Part shown: positions 59,514 to 64,000 of the stretch, one piece after another | Layout of the letters: each line of letters starts with the position of its first letter | How positions within the stretch are numbered: position 1 is the first letter of the stretch | Assembly: GCA_037954665.1 (NCBI GenBank) | Contig: JBBMOL010000377.1 | Location: 1 to 64,000 of the forward strand | Direction of reading: 5' to 3' | Length of the DNA stretch: 64,000 nt | DNA from: Laguncularia racemosa | Taxonomy: Eukaryota; Streptophyta; Magnoliopsida; Myrtales; Combretaceae | The notes under the pieces: generated by a model | Seen by the model: the letters and a program-made list of their open reading frames with translations, nothing else | The model's database searches: none | Told to the model about the DNA's origin: nothing | Translations under genes and position numbers: made by a program

Positions 59514-60250
59514 TGATGAGCTCCAAATGAATAATTCAACACAATTCAAAGAGGAAGAATAATTGATTCCAATTCCTCACCAATTTGTGTGAACCCTAGC
59601 TAGGAAGAACCTTAATTTGCATGAAATGTAAAAAAGGAACAAACGAAATCCAATTACGTACCAAATATTACACACTAGTGATAATTGGAAAGGACTTAAG
59701 AATGATTGATGTTACTCATAAAAATCCCTAAGCCAAACTCACCACAATTCTCTATAGTAGAATTGATAAGAGTGGCATGACAAGAACAAGGTCTCTCAAG
59801 GCAAAGAAGTCTATTTTCTAATCTGAAAAGTGTCCTAACAAAACCTAAACAATAAGTATTTATACCTATTATAAATAACAGAAATACAAAATGTAAAATG
59901 AAGCTAAACCGATCCTATAGGAGAACTTGGAAAACCGATTCATCCACTTGAAATGAGATGAAGTATGACTGGTTTCTCTAAGTGAAATGCAAGTGAAATA
60001 AAGCCAGTTCCTCTTGTCTTTTGTAGGTTCAAGTATAGCTTACACACCTGACAATAGTGTGTTGGTTCGCTATCCTATAAAACCAACAAATGTACCTCAT
60101 GAAATGTAAAGTGATTATACAATGGAAATGAAGACACTAAATAAATGTCTTCAGGGTCTAATTGTTCAAAGTGGACCCTCATCGCCAAATTTTGTAATCC
60201 TTTGACTCTTGCTTTGGTGATGGGTCTTATAGGTGTATGATTCCTATCAA
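59514..60250 (-). repeat. Element D 5' LTR
   Basis: TGATGAGCTCC to ATTCCTATCA, 737 bp. A TATA box (plus TATTTATAC) is at about 59857-59865. The minus strand start encodes RPITKARVKGLQNLAMRVHF. The last 225 bases are copied again at 60313-60537. Confidence 0.92.
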
Positions 60251-60599
60251 TGTGTCCATGGTATATGTTAATATTATGTCCATGAATATATGTCAAGAAT
60301 ATGTCCATGGATGGTTCAAGTATAGCTTACACACTTGACAATAGTGTGTTGGTTCGCTATCCTATAAAACCAACAAATGTACCTCACAAAATGTAAAGCG
60401 ATTATACAATGGAAATGAAGACACTAAACAAATGTCTTCAGGGTCTAATTGTTCAAAGAGGACCTTCATCGCCAAATTTTGTAAACCTTTGACTCTTGCT
60501 CTAGTGATGGGTCCTATAGGTGTATGATTCCTATCAATGTGTCCAAGGTATATGTTAATATTATGTCCATGAACATATGTCAAGAATATGTCCATGGAT
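60026..60599. repeat. 287-bp tandem duplication across the D-LTR / C-LTR junction
   Basis: Copy 1 is 60026-60312 and copy 2 is 60313-60599, both starting GGTTCAAGTATAGCTTACAC. Each contains the end of the D LTR, ATGTG and the first bases of the interrupted C LTR, so the duplication happened after D inserted. Confidence 0.92.
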
Positions 60600-63018
60600 G
60601 TTCCATAAGCCATGGATAGTCATAAATGGTCATAAGTCCTCAAGGTTTGAAGATACGATTGCACTTTTGTATTTACTAGGGGCTTAAAATATGTCTAAAT
60701 GAAAAAAGAAATCTAAATGAAAAAGAAATAGGACAATCTTGCAAGGATAAATTTGCTTGATGTGGAATTGTGGGTGAAATTTATAGCTATTACATTTAAG
60801 TGATGTTAACATAAGGACATGATGTGTATACTATGAAAAATGACTTAGGTTAATTGGGATAACATTATTCTAATAAAAAACTACTAAAATAGAGGTCTTA
60901 AAACATAGAAAATAAGTTAGGTTAGTAGTTTCCTTAAGAGAGTCTAAAGGTAGCTCAATCTTTTTGGAAGTTGTTTACCATAGATTAAGGTGTCGGTTGT
61001 CCAAAATTATGATTGGCTTTGAAGATGCAAGTGGGGTTGACTTTAGGTGAAACTTCCTAAATTTTTAAGGGAGTATGAGGTTTGTTTGGTGGAAAGTTGG
61101 TGGAAAAGTTTTAGAGGGAAAGGCAGCAAGGTGGCGTGTAAGTGTAGGATTGTTTACAAGTGTAAATTTTCCTTTTACCTTCCTTTTTGTACTAGTTAAG
61201 TTTTGTTGTTTCGAAAATTAATTTGAGTTTTTATTTTCCACACCTAAGTGGACAAAATTTGGTAGGTTTTAGATTTATAAGTGGCCTAATATCTTATTGG
61301 ATAAGTTGGGGTAGCGATTGCATAGGATAAGATATGGCTGATGTGGATAAAATCACATGGAGTAGACATAGTTAGTGGAGGGGGGTAGATTTTGGTAGCT
61401 TCTAGGAGGTTTGTAGGGCTATTTTTTTTTAGTTAACTTTCTTAGCTTAATCATGATAAATTTTGGGCTAATTTTGATTAGGTAAGATGGCCCTAAACAC
61501 AGGATGAAATAAGGTTATGTAACAGGGTGTTTTTGGAGATGAGATTTACATGTAATTTTCCTTTTGTTTATAAGACTTTAAAACTCTAATTTTTCCATGA
61601 TTTCTCTAGGTCCTTATCCCATTTTATTCAAGTTAATTTTAGGTAGTTTAAATTTAATTAAATTAAGATAGGAAGGGGTGAATTGGATGGTGTCAAGTTG
61701 ATGGAATTACATGGAGATGCATACGTGAAGAAGGAGATTCTAATATGTTTTTGGGAAGCTCATCTTTTTGAATCTTTCCATGTCCTTTTCCTAAGTAATC
61801 AAGGTATACTTAAGGTATAATAGGGTAAAATTTGGGTAAGATTTAATAAGTATAGGGTAAGATAGATTAAGTTAAGTAAACCATTGCAAAAATTGGAAAA
61901 AACACATGTTTAGTGCATTTTCTTAGATTGGGTCACCATGTGCCTATTTTCAAATTAGTTTCATGTCTTTTTCTTAGGTTAGATAAGATAAAATAGGGTA
62001 GGATTCAAATAATACTAGGTGTAATAAATTTGGTCTTGATAAGATAACGTAAGGGTTGAATTTTCATAGCTTAAAGGGGAAGCATATCTCTTGTGGTGGC
62101 ATCTTGGGGAAGGGAGTATATTGGGTCGACTTTTGTGTAATTTTTCTAATATTTTATGTATTTTTGGTAATTAAAGAAGTAATATTGAATAGAAAAAAAT
62201 TAGTTAAAATATATTAGGATTTTAGGGTGGTTTCAAGCTTAATCTCTTAGAAGGTTTTAGGGCAAGGCTTAAAGGACTTCCGATTTTGAATTAGTTTTAT
62301 AATTTGATTTGTTATTAATTTTTATTTATTTCTACCGGTCTATGTTGTAGGATATTAATCCTTATTATTAAGATTAGATAGGCTAATTTTAGAAGGAATT
62401 TGATTTAATTCAACATTTGTTTTCTTGAATCGTCAAATTATCTATTGAAGGTTGACTTCAGTCAAATTAAGTGGACTTTGGGTAATTGTGTTTGAGTTTT
62501 TAAACCTAATGTTCTAGAAATACTTAGGGTTAAGTACTGGCCTTGTATATGAATTTTGATCAAATTCGGGTTTAGATTGCTAGACAAAATCTTTGGGTAA
62601 AAATGGAATCCTTCAATAAGAAGTTTAGTGACATTTAGTGAAATTGATGGCTTCCAACTGAAATTTTACTAAGTCAAATCCATAAGTTTTATAAGAAGGG
62701 GGTATCTTATAAATCTATGATGTCTTATCTTCCAAGACTATCATAAATTATATTGAATCTTAATTATAATGCATCGAGTCTACTCAAGTCTTCCTAAGGT
62801 TATTAAATGGAGAACTTAAGTTAATAAGCTGAGTTGAGTTAGTTGACTTTTGTTGACTCTTTCTCTAATTAAGTTAACTTAAGTCAACTTTTTATTTATT
62901 GGGTTATTTCTAATTTATAGACTAATCTCGAGTTCATTTGGAGCTATATCTTAAACGTTTCTTCTTATCGTAACCTATTCAATAAAGTTTTTGTTAAGTG
63001 AAATTTTAGGGAGTTACA
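60256..63018 (-). repeat. Element C 5' LTR, part 2
   Basis: It resumes the C LTR after D (GTCCATGGTATATGTTAATA). It aligns with 32155-33432 and then extends alone to GGGAGTTACA at 63018. No genes. Confidence 0.85.
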
Positions 63019-63266
63019 GTAGTAACCAATAACACATCCATTCATCAGGTTATATATATATCCTCATTAACTAGCATACAACATAGGGGTATTCATGACT
63101 CTAGTATACCTACAATATTTATAAGTTATAGTCCTAGTGGAAACCGCCACTACAAGCCCTATCTAACCATAACCTACCTCAAGTAATTTCAATACATGGC
63201 TCTAATAAGGACAATGCACATACCGATCATCAAAGTATCCCCCTTAGGAACTGCCACTATGAGCCT
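63019..63266. other. DNA flanking element C
   Basis: It begins with the target duplication GTAGT. It holds repeated phrases on nearly equal spacing (ACCGCCACTACAAGCC at about 63146, ACTGCCACTATGAGCC at about 63250), suggesting an old repeat into which C inserted. No coding. Confidence 0.5.
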
Positions 63267-64000
63267 TGATAGGAATCAAAATCCGTTAGAACCTATCATT
63301 AGGGCAAGAGCTAAAGGATTTCAAATCTAGGTGATGAGGGCCCATTTTGAGCACATTAACCCTGGAATTATTTGTTTACTAACCTCTTTTCTCTTATTCA
63401 TGTATTATATATTCCAATAGGTACACTTATCATGCTTTGCAGGGTGATAGATAAACTCACTAAGACTCAGCATGTGGGTTATCCATGGACCGACCTAAAC
63501 TGACAATGAGTTGGGCCAACGAATCCTATGGAAGAGCTAGCATGATGAAGACTATTTTTATTTGTAATTATTATTTACTTGGACTATTTATGTTGTAATC
63601 TTTTTGGGACACTTTCATTTGCTTGTAATTGTCTTATAGGACCGACCACTTTAAAAGTGGCGTAATTGTAATTTTGTGAACTTTTTAATCCTAAAGGGAA
63701 CAAGTATAAATACTTACTTAAGTAGGGTTTTTGGGAGAGAATTTTTCAGAATACATTCATCATTTTACGTAAGAGAATTAGGGTTCTTCCCTAGTTCAAT
63801 TCCTCTCATCAATTTCAATCCCAAGAATTGAAATTGTGGCGAGTGCAACAAGGAGAAATTGTGAGTTATATCAATTACTTTTTGTTGTGTTTCCTTTTCA
63901 TCACTAGTGAGTCATATCTAGGGTTGAATTGAATGTCTTCTTTGTCAGATTTGATTGCATTTGTAATCGAATTATTAGTGATTAATTGAGTGGTTTTTAT
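63267..64000 (+). repeat. LTR start of another D/F/H-like element, cut by the window end
   Basis: TGATAGGAATCAAAATCC at 63267 matches the F and D LTR start. The following bases encode EPIIRARAKGFQ, then a stop, then MRAHFEHINPG. Further on, ACCGACCACTTTAAAAGTGG and TATAAATA (63714-63721) followed by CTTACTTAAGTAGGG resemble the H LTR, so the LTR has parts like both families. The end and the internal region are outside the window. Confidence 0.75.

Larger units (their letters stand above)
40629..60250 (-). mobile_element. Ty3/gypsy element D, host of E, F, H and an inverted segment
   Basis: Minus-strand element with LTRs of 726 bp (40629-41354) and 737 bp (59514-60250), a Met-type PBS (59497-59510), a polypurine tract (41355-41366) and a 5-bp target duplication ATGTG. 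Without nested insertions about 5.0 kb of D remains. Reading D from its 5' end: gag start (58905 down to 58483, minus), a plus-strand RT then PR block (58482 down to 48553), about 0.5 kb mitochondrial-like DNA, integrase (48055 down to 41370, minus). The middle block is in the wrong orientation for D. LTR divergence is visibly higher than in the Athila-type pair. Confidence 0.85.
30716..63018 (-). mobile_element. Tekay-like Ty3/gypsy element C, heavily nested and partly deleted
   Basis: The left LTR begins TGTCATGCCCC at 30716 and the right LTR ends GGGAGTTACA at 63018. On the minus strand this is TGTAACTCCC...GGGGCATGACA, a terminal pair I associate with Tekay/Del-type chromoviruses with long LTRs. 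Flanks GCAGT (30711-30715) and GTAGT (63019-63023) are a 5-bp target duplication with one C/T difference. The right LTR is 39185-40628 plus 60256-63018 (about 3.9 kb after removing a 287-bp duplication). The left LTR stops at about 33432. A gag fragment lies between (36520-37726). pol is missing. Lineage is inferred from LTR ends and size. Confidence 0.78.

Noticed and set aside
60075..60613. Two nearly identical 77-83 codon ORFs as a gene pair
   Set aside because: They are the LTR-encoded pol tail of D, copied by the 287-bp tandem duplication.

Overview
This window is repeat-rich nuclear DNA of a flowering plant, most likely a eudicot (the species call is an inference). The evidence is dense plant LTR retrotransposons of the Ty3/gypsy (Athila-type, Tekay-like and a second non-Athila group) and Ty1/copia (SIRE-like) classes, tRNA-Asp and tRNA-iMet primer-binding sites, and a short fragment that reads as plant mitochondrial rpl2. 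I see no convincing host protein-coding gene. Every long reading frame with recognisable motifs is gag, protease (PR), reverse transcriptase (RT), RNase H (RH), integrase (IN) or an accessory retroelement ORF, and almost all carry in-frame stops, so the stretch is probably silenced (peri)centromeric or intergenic heterochromatin.

Layout. 1-1109: integrase tail and 3' LTR of a Ty3 element entering from the left. 1110-2909: 3' end and LTR of an Athila-type element. 2910-6542: AT-rich DNA with one tRNA-like remnant. 6543-26600: a SIRE-like copia element on the minus strand whose left LTR is split by a complete 9.9-kb Athila-type element (6680-16603, minus strand, 5-bp target duplication GCAAT). 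26601-30715: a decayed minus-strand Ty3 gag, its probable PBS and LTR start, and unassigned DNA. 30716-63018: a minus-strand Tekay-like element (called C here) with very long LTRs, whose right LTR was split by element D (40629-60250, minus, target duplication ATGTG). D in turn contains E (41788-47324, plus), F (49044-52543, plus, target duplication TACCC) and H (53190-58244, plus, target duplication GAGCA). Between the gag and integrase of D, the PR-RT segment lies in the opposite orientation, and one junction of that segment carries about 0.5 kb of mitochondrial-like DNA. 33433-35583 holds a truncated H-family relative (called I). 63267-64000: the start of another LTR that runs off the window.

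How the parts relate. E, F and H are internally deleted derivatives that keep LTRs plus some gag or protease, so they would depend on enzymes supplied by relatives if they ever moved after the deletions. Several LTRs (1-1109, D, E, F, 63267) encode the end of the pol reading frame with a shared G/R-P-x-T/I-K/R-x-x-A/V-K type motif.

The most unusual signal is in H. A single frame of 614 codons holds 16 stops, 15 of them TAG, none TAA and no frameshift, mostly at positions where related elements have Gln. This points to CAG to TAG decay, probably through CHG cytosine methylation. I found no new defence, CRISPR or metabolic system. The interest lies in the layered insertions, the rearrangement with captured organellar DNA, and the mutation signature.
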